Source: Larus michahellis
Lineage: Eukaryota > Chordata > Aves > Charadriiformes > Laridae
Reading direction: 5' to 3'
Length of the DNA: 64,000 bases
Assembly: GCF_964199755.1 (NCBI RefSeq)
Contig: NC_133900.1
Location: 76,926,727-76,990,726 of the forward strand
Shown: positions 36,392 through 49,380 of the stretch, in pieces
Numbering within the stretch: position 1 is the first letter of the stretch
How the letters are laid out: each line of letters opens with the position of its first letter
Position numbers and translations under genes: made by a program
The notes under the pieces: generated by a model
What the model was told of the DNA's origin: nothing
What the model saw: the letters and a program-made list of their open reading frames with translations, nothing else
Databases searched by the model: none

Positions 36392-37849
36392 TGAAGCGAA
36401 AACAAAGTCAACCTTATTAGGTGGTAATAAAATAGAAAGGTAATCACAGTATTAGTTTGCTCATTTTCATTGTTTTTCTCTAAGAATAAAAAATATTGCG
36501 TAGAAATACCCACCTGCCCTGACTTTAGAGTTACCTTGCAAAAGCCACGATTATATATTCAGAAGCCACTAAAGCTACATGCTAGGCGATGTTATTTAAA
36601 GGACAGAATTAAAAGTCACACTTACCTCATATAATCAAGCCATCTTCCACAATAGGAAACATTTTTATACTGTTTTACATTCCTGGGTTCTGCAAGTTTC
36701 AAGATAGTCTTGTTAATCAATGGTGCCATAACTTCACGATCTCAATTACCAGTCAAGCCAAACAAGTATGAACATTGACACGAGAAAGAAATCTCACATC
36801 AAACTTGTCAAAAAAGGAAGTCAGTAGTGAGATCTGAGTGCAAACGGGGCTGCGTAATTTAAACCCAGGCCTGATAAAGTCCATGTAATACCAATGTACT
36901 TTTTAATATCGAATGTCATTTAATATGTGTTTTTATATATATATATTACTATTACTTTGAAAACCTTAGCAGCAGATGGTAAACAAAAGAGAATAATAAA
37001 TGTGAATGTCATACCAGTTAGTGCATTGCTGCTCAGCATTACACATCACGTCAGTTCTAAAGTTTGTACTGCGTCCAAATGGCAGCAGATAGACACAGCT
37101 CGAAAGTGGACAAGATGCCCTTTAGAACATTTTTCTCTTGTTTTTCCATTTGCCAATTATAAATACCTCGTGGAGAGCAACACACCGATCAACAAACGTA
37201 TCATCGGTATTTCCCTCTTTACCCTGTTCTTTCCCAGAAACCGTCTGTTCTACTTAAAGCAATCGCTTTGCGTGCAGTAGCCACGAAAATGCTACGTAAG
37301 GCCGTTCAGATCTGACAAACAAGAGCAGATGTCTTTTTAACTCGGAAAGGTAATATTGCTGAGCACTTCCAAAATTTACCTAGTGTACAAAACCCTAGAC
37401 TTAGTAGACAAAGAGTAACAACACACTTTGAAAGAAACCAAACTCAGGGAGGGATTCTGTCTCTTTTTGTGTTAAAAACCATTTACTGAATTTAATTGTT
37501 TAGTAAAGCAAGCATCACACAATGCTTCAAAATTTTAAAATTCCGGGATAAAAGTTTACATCCAAAAAGATGAATGGAAAATTGTGCTTTCAGACAGTAA
37601 AGTTATTTATCATACAGGGGGAACCAATTCGTCTCACCGTCAGATTCTGGGCAAATTTGTTTATGTACTGTATATATATATATATATATGTGCAGTTCAT
37701 ATCCAGGTCCTGCAAAAATCTAAAACTATGTGCTTCACTTCATGTAGCAAAGGCACCTGTGTTATTCTCCCTTTTGGACAAAAGGTGATATTATGTTCCA
37801 GGTTTCCTGATGAAGAATACATTGATTTCTGAATATCGCACTCCCGTCT
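36392..37849. other. AT-rich non-coding DNA with TA microsatellites
   Basis: Nothing coding is recognised. Short TA repeats occur at about 36934-36947 and 37670-37689. Plus frames at 36927-37280 (117 codons) and 37570-37832 are uninformative. The latter cross the TA tract, giving alternating I and Y. Confidence 0.55.
37670..37689. repeat. TA microsatellite
   Basis: About ten TA dinucleotides, preceded by 'tactg' and followed by 'tgtgcag'. It is likely variable in length. Confidence 0.9.
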
Positions 37850-38131
37850 CTACGTTGGGTGGCAACACGAACCACAAGAGAAGGCAGCGCCGTATTCCTG
37901 CTTACACTGGAAGAAGTTGCTCTGCAGGCCGTTTGAAGCGTCGAACTTGTCACAAGGGAAACCGAGCAGAACTGTGAAGCAGAGGGATAGTAACAAAAGG
38001 CTATTCTGGTGTGAGGAGAAAACTGGAGTCATTCTAGCTCCACAAGCAGATGTTGCTACTGGATTGACATGTGGAGCCTGCTCCTGCTGGGGACAGGTAA
38101 AGTTTACCATTGGGACAGACGCAGAGCTCAT
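37850..38131 (-). CDS. unrecognised cysteine-rich minus-strand ORF with a hydrophobic segment
   Basis: Reading from an ATG at 38131, the minus strand is open for 93 codons and stops at 37850-37852. The frame extends upstream to 38215 through the polyproline-coding GGA repeat, but without an earlier ATG. Around residues 34-60 there is [11 protein letters not shown] followed by the hydrophobic run [13 protein letters not shown]. This is the layout of a signal peptide if an internal ATG (about 38032) is used. Ten Cys residues are spread through the frame, several at the C-terminus. A donor-like 'AGT|GTAAGC' occurs at 37905/37904. I do not recognise the protein. Local CpG is a little higher than background. 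It could be a first exon, a lncRNA or chance. Confidence 0.15.
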   Translation of the reverse strand: MSSASVPMVNFTCPQQEQAPHVNPVATSACGARMTPVFSSHQNSLLLLSLCFTVLLGFPCDKFDASNGLQSNFFQCKQEYGAAFSCGSCCHPT

Positions 38132-38160
38132 AGATAGTCTGGCGAGGAGCTGAAGAGCTG

Positions 38161-38210
38161 GGAGAGGAGGAGGAGGAGGAGGAAGAGGAGGAGGAGGAGG
38201 AGGAAAGGAA
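38161..38210 (+). repeat. GGA trinucleotide microsatellite
   Basis: About fifteen GGA units with GA interruptions. It is a pure purine strand able to form triplex or G-rich structures. On the minus strand it reads as CCT repeats, encoding proline in the frame that runs into the ORF at 37850-38131. Confidence 0.95.
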
Positions 38211-38215
38211 CCCAC

Positions 38216-41185
38216 TGGTAGATTTCCCAGACGGATCGTATCTGCGTTTAAAAATATCTACGAGGAAAAAAGAAAAAAAAAGGAAAAGGAGTAAGTAAAT
38301 TTTCTTTCAGCATCGTGACATATTTAAAGCCGTGTTTTGAGGCAGTCATGAGTTTTTTAGAAATACATATAAAAAAAAGGAAATCTTTTATTAGAAGTAT
38401 TAAAAAAGGCTTCTAGAAACATCAGAAATAGATATTAGAAATAATTATTTTTAGAAATAAAACACCTGACATTTATTGTTTTTCAGCTCTGAGCAGCTGA
38501 ATACCCATGAACGCTCATTACTACAGTATACGCAAACACTTCACCCAACACGTTTATTCAGACACAAGCAGCGTCATACAAAATCATTTTGACAATATTC
38601 TTGAATAGGCTGAATTTTCACTTGTATATTTTATGATTAAAATTTATTCATTCACGGCAGTAGCATATCCTTGCTCTGGAAGAATTTGTATTTAATAAGT
38701 GTGAAGTGATATTGAAGCACATTCCCCAGTGTGCTCCTGTAAGCAGCTGGAAATATGTGCTGAACTGTGCTAAATTATAGGGGCTTAACAATAGCTACAT
38801 CCAGAGAATAATTAAATAAGGGTACAGAGTCATACGCACAAAATAAAGAGCTTATTTGACCTAAATTAAGAGGAGAAAATGTTTCAGGTTAAAGTCTCAT
38901 TAAGAAGGTCATCAAGCTATTCCCACTTGTTTCTGAACAATGAATATGATTAAAAAAATTCTTTTTTTAATCTCCTTCCATTGGAAATAACATAAGTCAG
39001 TATGAGACTGTAAATACCAGTAACATTCATGAATCTATACTGAGTTCTGCAGCATTTACACTTATGATACGTTTTCAGGATGTTGAAAAACTACACCATG
39101 AAATCAGGTAACTAAAGCAGGAAAAACTCATGCCTTCCACTGGCACAAACAGATGAGCTTCCAGCTGCTTAGAGTTTATTTTTTATTCATGGAAGGAGTA
39201 AACGAGAGCCAAAGTAAGATCAGTCATGGCCTCACATGCAGACCTTGAACTTCAAGAAAAGAGGTAACAAATCAAAATGGATTTAAGCTTTTCAGATAAG
39301 GCTTAGGAAAAGGTGATTTGCTTAAATACTTACTAGTGTTGTTATACAGTATTGAAAACCAACAAAGCCACCCTGACACCATTATATCACAACGTTGTCA
39401 GTACATGTAAAGAATCTGAGGAGATATGGCAAGTATTGTTTTTTTCTACAGGAGACAAGTATTACTTTATGATAAAATCGGCGCTGTATGGAAGAAAAGC
39501 AGCGCAGGAGCACTCCTAAGGCCCTGCTGGGGAGAAGGGAAGGAGAGCAGGCGGGGACAAATTAGAGAAGACTGGATAAAATTCCATGCAAAGACTGATG
39601 CACGGTCACATTACCATGCACAGCAGAAGCACTGGAAGTGACTGGGATCATCGAAGGAAATACAGGCTGGAAGCAGCCCCAAATGATATAACACCCCGCC
39701 CCCCCACTGCGAGTTCTCCAGCTTCCAGAGTGAGGTACTGTCATCGCTGGGAATTCACACTAAAAGGGACGGCAAGAGAGAATCTCAGAGGCACAGGGGA
39801 CAACTGCGTGGCACAATGCCGGTTTTAATTCACATCCTGACTGATAGAGGAACTGATTTCGAAACTAAAATGCAGCAAATTATTATCTTTGTTCTGTAAT
39901 TTGGACGACAAAGGAACTATGTATTTATACACACATACACACGTTAAAAGTCCAGTATCATAGACCCGAAATAAGTAGGAGTCAAAAATCTCTGCAGAAA
40001 TAAATTAGATGGAAGAAACGTGGATGGTGTTGGGAACAATTTAATAATGTTCTGCTAGAATTACAACTGAAGAAGAAGATTAAACACGTAAAAACATTCA
40101 GCTCAGCTAGGAGTAAATGTGAAAGTAACTACAGCAAGTGTAATAAGAAAAGAAAATAACAGATGGGACAAAAAAGGAACTTGATAGCAAACTAGAAGCT
40201 AGGAATTGGTAAAATGTAGGACGGAAACAAAGGACATAATCATCCGTCAGTGGAGTGATGGCTAATAAAAAGTACTCTCTCACTTCTCACATGAAGAATA
40301 AATGTTAACAAGTCTGCTATTAACGCAGCAATGGTGGAGCTATCAACAGTACTGTGTAAAAACCCAGTAGCATTCAACAGCGCACGCTCTATCTAAGTAT
40401 AAGCGTATCTTTTACGCTGAATAGTGCTCAGTACAGCTCTGTACTTGGAGAAAGAACAAGTACTGATGTCAGAACATGACTGTGATAAAATACTTTCAAT
40501 TTCAACAGTAACTGAACAGGATATTAAACAGGAGCCAGCAATGTCATATACTTTTAATCAGCCGCTCTTGATAACTTTTAACAAATAGATCTCAAAAAAA
40601 AATCTGAGCAGCCTTTCGGACTTTTAATACTGATTTCAGTAAGCTGTGATATACTTGGAATATTGAAGGAGATAAGGAAAAGACTATTTCTACGCTTTTG
40701 TTTAAAAAAAATGGAAGCAGGAGATATTAGAATATTATATATGTGAGTATAAAAGGCACTTCAGTGTAGAAAACATACATGTAAGAAAATGCAACTACAA
40801 TACAAGATTAGCTATTTGTACTTTTGACAGAGCCTGTGACTGGCCGTTTTAACAGTTTAGCTGCAGTGGGGATGGGGAAGGATCATGAGAAATCTGTAAA
40901 TGGGTTCTAAAAGACATGTCTTGATTCAAACAAGAATTAACACAGAAAAAATCAGAGGGCATATGTGTCAGAGATCAGGCTAGACTGAAATCTCTTTAAC
41001 TTTATTATCTTTTTTTCTAGGAGGTCAATACTTGTGTGTGTTTGCTTACATTAGGACAGCTACGCTTCTGCAGCCCCTCATTGCAGATGTTCTCTAGTGT
41101 ACTGCTCTAAGGCTTTAATCCAGTGGACCTTGCTCCAGTGTGCGTTATAATACGATGTAGCTCAGTTATTATTTTCCTCATTATA
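38216..41185. other. AT-rich non-coding DNA with one GC-richer patch
   Basis: No gene is recognised. The patch at about 39420-39830 is richer in GC and G/A than its flanks, with overlapping frames (39426-39641 and 39586-39828 plus, 39562-39744 minus) but no domain. It could be an old repeat or an untranslated exon. A short A/C-rich tract lies near 39930-39945. Confidence 0.5.
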
Positions 41186-41189
41186 TCAA

Positions 41190-41480
41190 ACGATCTTTTT
41201 AAGCATAAATGTGCATGCTTTTCCACTGGTGCTTACAAATTTCACGATGTGATGTAGATCCGCCCAGCTTTTTTCCGGTGTCATCACCTTGAGCGGTAGC
41301 TATGGGGTCCTGTCGCAGCACACGTCCCAGAACATCTGGTGAGCAACGCGGATATTGGGGTACAGAGTCTGGTTTCTTGTGAGGGTGTATCTGCTGCGGT
41401 GAGTCTAACGAGCTCCGTGCCACGGCAGAAAGATGGGAAGGCTATGCAATTTAAACAGACTCCTACAGCTAATCCCTGGG
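41190..41480. other. CpG-richer unclassified patch
   Basis: The patch has several CpGs ('tccgcccagc', 'gagcggtagc', 'cctgtcgcagcac', 'caacgcgga') in a CpG-poor neighbourhood. A minus-strand frame of 74 codons (41199-41423) has polar composition and no domain I recognise. A donor-like 'GCG|GTGAGT' occurs near 41398-41405 on the plus strand. It could be a lncRNA exon or a methylation-escaped element. Confidence 0.25.
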
Positions 41481-44400
41481 GGTGCCCGAGATGAAGAGGA
41501 CTAATATAGATGGCTAAAAGCCAGCATTAAAATCCACTCTATACATACGCTGTCAAGGTTATAAATAAAAGATTAAATTTAAAGATGCAACATTGCTACC
41601 TATTAGTCAAGCAGGGGTCCAAATGTGTCATCATAATAGCCCAATATGTAAAGAATTTGAGAAGAACATAGTCCATGTTTGAGGATATATCCTCTCCGCT
41701 CCTATCTTCTGCTAAAAACTGAAATTCATGGCCAAAAAGTTCTCCAACATCAGTAAAACTTAAACTACTCACCATTTTATGCCTGCTGTTATGAAGCATT
41801 TAAAGAGAAGGGAAGAAGTGGCAAGACAAAAACCTGAAGAGTATTAGATTCTCGGGGAACACTGTTGCTAGATGACAGTAGTTAATGTAGGCGCCTGTAT
41901 ACACCGTCTTTCTCTAATCTTTTGTGCTGTGAAAGGTGTGAGATAAGCCATTTAATACTTCATATGCATCTCTTTCCGAGAGTCTCACACCTCAGCAGAT
42001 AAATAGGCCAGGATACAAACAAAACTTTTATCTGTTCTTGAAACATTGTAGGAGACTGACTGAGAGATTACAAAATGGAAAAGGCAGCCGTTACTCGGAG
42101 AAATGCAATTTCACATCAGAGAGCAGAGCATCCAGCAGCATCATTCCCTCTGAATACTTGAGGTTTAGGAATCCTAGATCGCTGCTATGTCTTGTGCATT
42201 TTAGTGCCGAAAAAAATATATTAGCCCTATAATATTTACAAGTAGACCCGATTTCTGACTAATTAAACTAGCAAACTGAATCAGCCTGTAGGGTGGGTGA
42301 TAGGAATGGAAAAATTGTACTATTTTATATACATTTTTTGCTAACGGAGATCTGCAAGTCATCTGCTTATCAGACTGTGCTGTTAATCCGAACAGTGAGA
42401 GGGAAAAGGAGAGGAAGGCAAGCCAGAAAACAGATTATCTGCAAACCAAGGAACTAACTGGAAGGAGAGAACTTTCAGTGGGCAAGACACAGGCATGATG
42501 TAAAAAATCAAATATTTCTACAAGCTGTTTCATACAGAGATATGAACCTGCCATGTATAAAAGTGCTCCACTAGGCCCTTGACTAAGTCCCCTCAAGAGA
42601 GAGATGACAGGCAAAGCTGATCAAGCCAAATGAAAGTGTTAGGATTTATAAATATTGAAGAATTTTCTCTATTCATCTACAGTTTGAATAGACGGGTAAT
42701 TCTACAGAGATGCAAAGGCATATTTCAGGGCTAGCATAGGTAAGAAATGGCAGGAACCTGGAGGAAATGTGGAAGAAAAGAAGGAAAGCCGAAAGGTTGG
42801 TGTTCATCAACCAGTATGAGGAGACAGTATAATGACATCTCACTAAAACCTTTTGGGTTCCCTTACGCTCTTCAGAACTAATCTGAATTATAACAATGCA
42901 AAATTTTGCCTAGTCTTTTTGCTGTTCTCCATATGCTATCAGAAGCATACATACAAAGAGGATTATACAGATGGGTCACTACACTCAACTATATTATTTT
43001 CATATGCTGGTATGAAGACAGGATAAATTGCAGTAATTTCGTTCACATGGGCTATTTGTTCTAACACTTATCTGTGTTTTTGACATTCATTTTAAAACCA
43101 ATCACCTAAACTAGCTTTCATTAAATCTGAAAGATAGTTCTGAGGAAAAAAGAAATCATAATGGAAAATTAAAATATTAACTTGATAGCATATTTACTGT
43201 AAAATCTAAACACATGCTGGCACAATATCTGGAACCATATCTGTCATAATGATAAATAATATCGAGGAACAACTAGATCCAAAGATCTAGTACAACCTGC
43301 GTATTGAAAATGTCTTCTCTACAAGAGCAGGATGGATTCACCACAAAACAAATGAGACCTTTAGACCAAAGCGTAGTCTGGTGTGGTGAATGTTCTCTTT
43401 CTAAAGATTCTACCAGATACACCCGGACAGAGCCAACCTGGCAAGTTTCTTCTTTTCTTAACATTGCTCCTATTCCCACCTCCATGTTATGCCTGGAACT
43501 ATTGACAACTGAAAGTGATTTGAAAACGAACACATATATGCATGAAACATACCATTGTACATCAGTGAAATGTACAGCTCCTGCTTGAATGGAAGAATTT
43601 ATGTTTTGACTCTTCGATAATGAGTTGGTGTTTATGAGAGTCGAGTTTTATTTTAAGTACACGTTTTTGTAAATTCATGTGAAATAAAGACAAGCATATA
43701 TTGTAACTTCTGAGTTATAACTCCAGTGCAATTTACACAGGTGGCTACGGAAGCCAAAACTTCCTGCTGTACGTCTTCCTTCTGTTAAAGAAATCATTTT
43801 CAGGGATGATGTTTACAAGCTCCAGTGTTCATGGAGTGCCAATGGTAGTCTCGTACACCAGAATTCCCAGAATCAAATTCTACATAATATTATATGTCTT
43901 TGCTAATTCATTAAATCAGGGGAAATATGTGACTTCTTTATGATTTATGTACCCAACCCAGAAAGAGAAATGTATTTGGAATATTTGTGCTTAGTCTACC
44001 AAGTACAAAAACTTATTAATTAATTACCATTCAAATCAGAACTAGATTAAAATGTGGTATTAACGGAAAAATGTTTTATTTATATAATAAATTAGTCATT
44101 CTCACGTCTTTTTTTTCTTTCTAATAAAATGGCTTATGGTGTTGGTCTTCAAAATTTGCCCATGAACAAACAGTTCAAAGATGGGTGATATCAGTTAAAA
44201 TGCTTTGCTTTTGTAGGTTGGGAACACTGTATTTTGGTTGTAGACTTCTACATAAAAGTCTTTTTATTGTAACTTAACTTATACATTAGAAACTGTTTTA
44301 AGCTGAAAATGAAAGTTGTTGTTTAAAAATAACACAGCATTTAATAATTTTAAATATCTGTCGAAACATCTTAATAGAATTTTTCAAATCAATAATTAAA

Positions 44401-45825
44401 AAAATACAGAAATTTTTTTCCCTTTCCTTTCTTTCACTTTCCTTTCCTTTCCTTCATTTCCACTAATGTCTTTCCTCCCAGACAACAGTGACAAGTCAAC
44501 TGGTTAATACCAAAAAACGCAGCATGTAATTGTTAGGCAATTTTTGGTGAATAAACTGGCTCTTTGAGCCCTACAGCCTGCCATCGCTTATTTTTCACTG
44601 AGCTCACTTCATCCATATCAAACATTTAATTTTGTTTTTTTTTTTGCAAACATTTAATCTCAGACAAACATAACTTGTCTGAATTGAACTAATCTGGGAA
44701 ATGTTGCTGCCTTTGACAAGCCATTCCTCTGTAGCCATGGCAAGCACCTTGCAGAAGAAGGTAGTTCCATTTCAGTGTATTTAGATAATTTAAAAAATCC
44801 TTTTTTTTTTCTTTTTTTCTGTTTCAGAACATAAAAAACATCCATAACCCCCACCAAAACCCAAAGCTTTGAAATGGCACTGTTGGTTGGGTTTACAAGT
44901 GAAAATTACTCTAGTTTTATTACGTGTTAATCTCTGCATTAAATACATCTCTTGAACTTAAGAGAGAACTGGATAGAACATGTCAAATGTTAGTAATTTA
45001 TGCATTTGTTAGTCTCTACAAAATAATCTTGGGCGTATGCTTCATAAACTGTGTTGTGCTAAAATGGTAAACATAAACTTGGCCTCTTGTCTGCTACACT
45101 GATTTTGAGTAAACTTTGCCTGTTGAAGAGTATTGCTCCTTTTCAAAGTGACAGCTATAAGCCTCACTAAGGGATCAGCCTCATTACGCCAGAAGCAACC
45201 AAATGCAGTCTACAAACGATGCTATGAAGGAGGGTAATTTGACAAGGAAATCCAAGGGCATAAAGAAGTAAATAGGAAAAAGGTCACAGACAGGGTGACT
45301 AATATGAATATGTTTCTAAAAATGAGAAGCCTCTGCGTGTCTTCTTCCTTTTACTTACCTGACCTTTGACAGTCAACGGGATACAATGGAAGTGCAGAGC
45401 CTAGCTTACGTAGAAGCTGCTTGCAAAAGTATGTAGCAGCTGCACAAGCCTCATAAAAGCTGAGGCGAGTTAGCAGCCGCCTGCTTCAAAGGGTGATGTA
45501 TTGTCAAAACCATTAAAATTATTTGTTAGACCAAGGAGTGGACAACACCAAATAATCCTTTAAGCTTGTTACCATTATATGATAACGGGTTTCAGGTTCA
45601 ATTCTAAGATATTTTTATGGCCAGCAAAATCTGTTATCAACAGAATTCAAAATTGATCTGTACTCTTGCATTGTGTTCATATGTAAAAGCAGCAGCAGTC
45701 AGCTAGCACTCCTTGTGCTGAATTTCCAAACGAGAAATGTTCTTTTTCCTCTTATGTGAACCAGTAGATTCGGCTAGAGCCTGGAGCTTCACATTTCCTT
45801 TTCCTCGTAAATGATTGCTGCTTTA
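41481..45825. other. AT-rich non-coding DNA
   Basis: No gene is recognised. Frames at 43273-43533 (minus) and 43304-43588 (plus) overlap each other and lack motifs. T-rich tracts lie near 44632-44645 and 44800-44818. Confidence 0.55.
44413..44460 (+). repeat. TTTCC pentamer microsatellite (imperfect)
   Basis: Repeated 'ctttc/cctttc' units make a polypyrimidine tract of about 48 bp on the plus strand, with a few interruptions. Confidence 0.85.
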
Positions 45826-45829
45826 AACC

Positions 45830-46380
45830 ATTGGTTATGGTTTATTTATAGAATAATACATAGTTCACAATTAAAGGCCAAGCTATAATTGAATCAAAGG
45901 GTTCTGCTGATGCCTCAGCTCACAAGGGTGCAGCTCAAGAGCTTTATAAAGGGCAGCAGAATCTGAGTCTAAATTACAGCCCCCAGTATTCAGCCTGGGA
46001 TCACGCACTATAATGCGTAATAGGGCTAAAAGGATTATTATAATGCAGCAGTAAATAAAAAGAAAATGTATCAAACAGCAGAATTCAGAATGCTTGCAAA
46101 GGCTTTCAGTTTATGATGTAGGAGGCTAGAGATTATACTGCATGAGAAATAACGCTAGAGGAAAAGTATTTCATAAACACATTTATGTTCTTAAACAATA
46201 TTCTGCAGTTATTCTTAAATAAAAGGAAAATATATGTTTCATAGATTAACGCACAGTAAATTCATAATGTTCTGCTATATGGCTATAACTGGTTGATTCC
46301 AGATGCCACATGGCTATTTTCTGGCATAATAGGGCAATAATTATGCTATAGAAGGAACATGTTAATTCACATATCTTTGA
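45830..46380. promoter_or_regulatory. candidate conserved non-coding element / enhancer
   Basis: Complex, non-repetitive, AT-rich sequence with many homeodomain-like and other short motifs: 'aattaaaggccaagc', 'ataattgaatcaaagg' (a TCF/LEF-like ATCAAAG), 'cactataatgcgtaataggg', 'ggctataactggttgattcc' and 'ataatagggcaataattatg'. No open frame or repeat accounts for it. A distal enhancer is inferred from texture alone. Confidence 0.28.
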
Positions 46381-47590
46381 TGATTTTTTGAATAAGCTTA
46401 CGAACATTAAAAAGTTAAATTTACTTAATCAGTGTGATAATTATAAAAAAAAAAACTTGTGTTTTTTTTCTAGTACAAATAATGTCTTATCACAAAAATG
46501 GTTCACAGCTCCAATTCACAAAGACAGCATTCTTTTATTCGAGAAAGAATCCTGACTGATGAAGCATACATTTTCAGGCTAAAATGAAGATTCTTTTTGA
46601 CAAAGGTACTGTGTTTTGGTTTAGAATGCGTTTTATTAAAAATGAGTAATGATAAACCCTTTACATTTTTTTCCATACTGTCTGCGAATCTGTGGTGTAT
46701 CTGTTGGGCTGTAAGCAAGGACACCAATGAGTATTTTGTTACATGGATACTTTATCCATCAGAGGTTTATCCTGGTTCCTCACACCAGGCTGTAATCAGT
46801 CCACCAATTCCCTAATGGCCCTAATGTGGTAATTTTGCACGACCGGTGATGCTGTGGGAGCTCATCGTATGCCTTCCAAAGTGTTTCTGCATTTTCCTCT
46901 GACCTGCTCCAGTGTAAGAGAGAAAACAGTGGACTAGAAAGGCATTGGTCAGACCTCAGGACGGAATTTCTCTGTGGATTTAGGGTAGAGTTCTTTGCAG
47001 ATCTTACTGGAATTGCAAGTATTCAGTAGATAATTAGACTCTTTGAACTTTGTTGGATGTATGTTTACAGAACAGCTCCTTGGGAAAGGTTGGGGAAAGC
47101 TTGGTATCCTGTTTTCTGATATCTATCAACATAACATCTACTTGAGAAATCACAGATGTGCAAAATCTTACTTACCGTGTCGTGGAATAAAATTTTTTTT
47201 AATATTAAGTTGAGCAAAATCTTCTTTACACTGACTTTTTTTTTTCCTACAAAGCATTTAATATTGAATAGAATTCAAATTCTGAATAATACATGATATA
47301 GTCATTATAACTTTTCTTGAGTTCGCATTCTCAAAGTCCAACTGAGGTCACAGGATGTTATTTCCAAAACGACCTCTTCGATAAGTTGCAGTAAATACTT
47401 AAGAAAAAATAGAAGTCACGCAACAAACTCACAGTGTTGATATAAGCAAAAATGCCTGATGAATCCACAGATTAAATACTTGTACAAAGCCCCACGGAGA
47501 TGCACGATAGCAAACCAAGACATTATAGCTACAATCATTGCTTCAGGGCTCTCGGGGGATCGAGGAAGGTAACAGTCTTTCTGCTGTTTT
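46381..47590. other. AT-rich non-coding DNA
   Basis: Nothing is recognised. Overlapping plus and minus frames at 46503-46815 have no domain. A and T runs lie at about 46445-46454, 47191-47200 and 47238-47247. Confidence 0.55.
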
Positions 47591-47659
47591 GGTTTTTTGG
47601 TTTGGTTTTTTTTTTCATTTTCAGTTGAGTATTACTTTTTCCCTCTGGCAATATCACGA

Positions 47660-47845
47660 ATGGAAAGAACAAAGAAATACATTCTAGGTGAAAAAATTAC
47701 GTTAATAAACACAGGAAACATACTAGATTGGGCCAGGTATGGATTTATGGACGAGCAGCAGGAAAGGTTACAGAAAGCTGTAGCCCCTGCAATAAAAATA
47801 CTCACAGAAAGCACAAGGGTGAGGGACGACAATGTTTACTACTAA
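47660..47845 (+). CDS. small unrecognised ORF (61 codons)
   Basis: From an ATG at 47660 there is an open frame rich in charged residues, starting MERTKKYILGEK and ending in a TAA at 47843-47845. Just upstream is 'tcattttcag', which resembles a splice acceptor after a T-rich tract. The composition (K, E, R, Q, with few low-complexity residues) is more protein-like than most frames in the window. I do not recognise a family and the initiation context is poor. Chance is the most likely explanation. Confidence 0.1.
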   Translation: MERTKKYILGEKITLINTGNILDWARYGFMDEQQERLQKAVAPAIKILTESTRVRDDNVYY

Positions 47846-47959
47846 AGGAGGATTAGACTGTCCTTACTGCTATCTCAGCAACTTTAGGCAACAGTAACAA
47901 AGACTTCATATTTAGAGAGGTGGTAAGTAAAGATGAAGAATTGTGGGAAGAGCTGGCTT

Positions 47960-48050
47960 TTGGAGAAAATCAGAACTAAGACGGGACATGTGGTATATAA
48001 ATATTTGAGGTTCTGAATTAGGAAAACAGCGCGCTTTAATTATGCAGGAC
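47960..48050 (+). mobile_element. possible ancient CR1 remnant
   Basis: The phrase 'aatcagaactaagacgggac' followed by 'tggtatataaatatttgagg' is similar to the CR1 block that reads roughly '...agactgagaggggatct...tataaatatctgaagg'. Nothing before or after is clearly CR1, so the match could be chance. Confidence 0.25.
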
Positions 48051-49380
48051 AGATACTTGCATCAATAGAAAAATGTTATCAAAGTAGGCCTTTGATGCAG
48101 TATATTGGCCAAAAATGTTCCTGTCCGCACTGTAATGCATACAGTGTGCATTGCAGGGGATTTTCTGTGACAGATGTGGTGGGGTTTGTTGTTCCTTATT
48201 TGGACAGTTTGTAAAGTATCTGGGAACACTTGGTAGAAAATACCAAATACAAACACAAAAGGCAAAAAATTTATAAAGAGCTCCATTCCTAATTACATAT
48301 TTACATTAAGCAATCAGTTTTCCAAAAATGCTGTAACCTGGCAAGTCCCACTGAGAACAATTTTAAAATCTATCCGTTTCTCTGAAGTGCCTAATAGGAA
48401 TCTGAGAGCCTTTGATACCCTCGCACAAGTTTTTTTTAATGTTATATCATTTTAAGGATTGAAGATGAAAGGACTCTCATACCAATAATCTTTCATGCAT
48501 TTCTGCAATACATGGATGGCCAACCAAACCAGTGACCCAATTTAACATCGTTTTCATTTGTTCGCACGGGTTTACACAGGAAGAATCGATTCCAAAATCT
48601 TTTTACGAGTTGATCACTGAAACAAGACACTGATGAAACAGTACAGTGAACATACCGTTGAAGTACTCTGCCTCTCTTACAGAGATAGTAACAGTTTGAG
48701 GAAATAAATCACATGTAGAGCAAATTTTTTAGACCTCTTCATCATGGTTTAATGAAGTATTAATCCAAATTAATTCACATGTCTCTCTCTAAGTTTGTCA
48801 GATTCATCCAATGTAATTTTTTACCACTATCACTTAGCTGTCTCTGTTCCAGGAATATGCTGAAGTACTGGATAGCTTTTCCCTTGACTCTTAGATTAAA
48901 AACAATTCTTATCTATATTCATTTAACTAACATTTTCTCAGTGTGAATGAAACTTAGTGATTCAAATATTTGCAAAATGCAAATAAGTATTAATAATTGT
49001 GCAAGCTAAACCAAAATCACTTTAATGTAGGCAAAGGCAGAACATTTCTTGTGCTGTTTATCTTGCTGCTGAATAAATTATTCTCACATTGTTTGCATTA
49101 TGCGAGGCAGAGCTGTAGAACATTTCTCTGCTGGTTGAACTTACCTCCCCTTCTGTGGACTGTAAGTGCAGTTCTTTCCTACAGGTAGCCTTTAAGTCTC
49201 CTGCAGCTGCATTGACTTGCACTCCCCTGGGTGCTTCCATCACCAAAGATCTTGTAGGGGATTCAAGTCTGAAAGACAAAAACAACCACTGAGAAAAAAT
49301 CCACTGGATCAAACCACCAAAAAAGCACCCGGCCCCAAAATCCTCATTGCCTGTAGATGCAAATCTATTTTGAATTGTAA
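48051..49380. other. AT-rich non-coding DNA
   Basis: No gene or repeat family is recognised. Overlapping frames at 48997-49312 on both strands are uninformative; one plus frame (49217-49555) simply runs into the CR1 that follows. Confidence 0.6.

Noticed and set aside
37570..37832. Plus-strand frames with an alternating I/Y stretch
   Set aside because: The repeat residues come from translation of the TA microsatellite.
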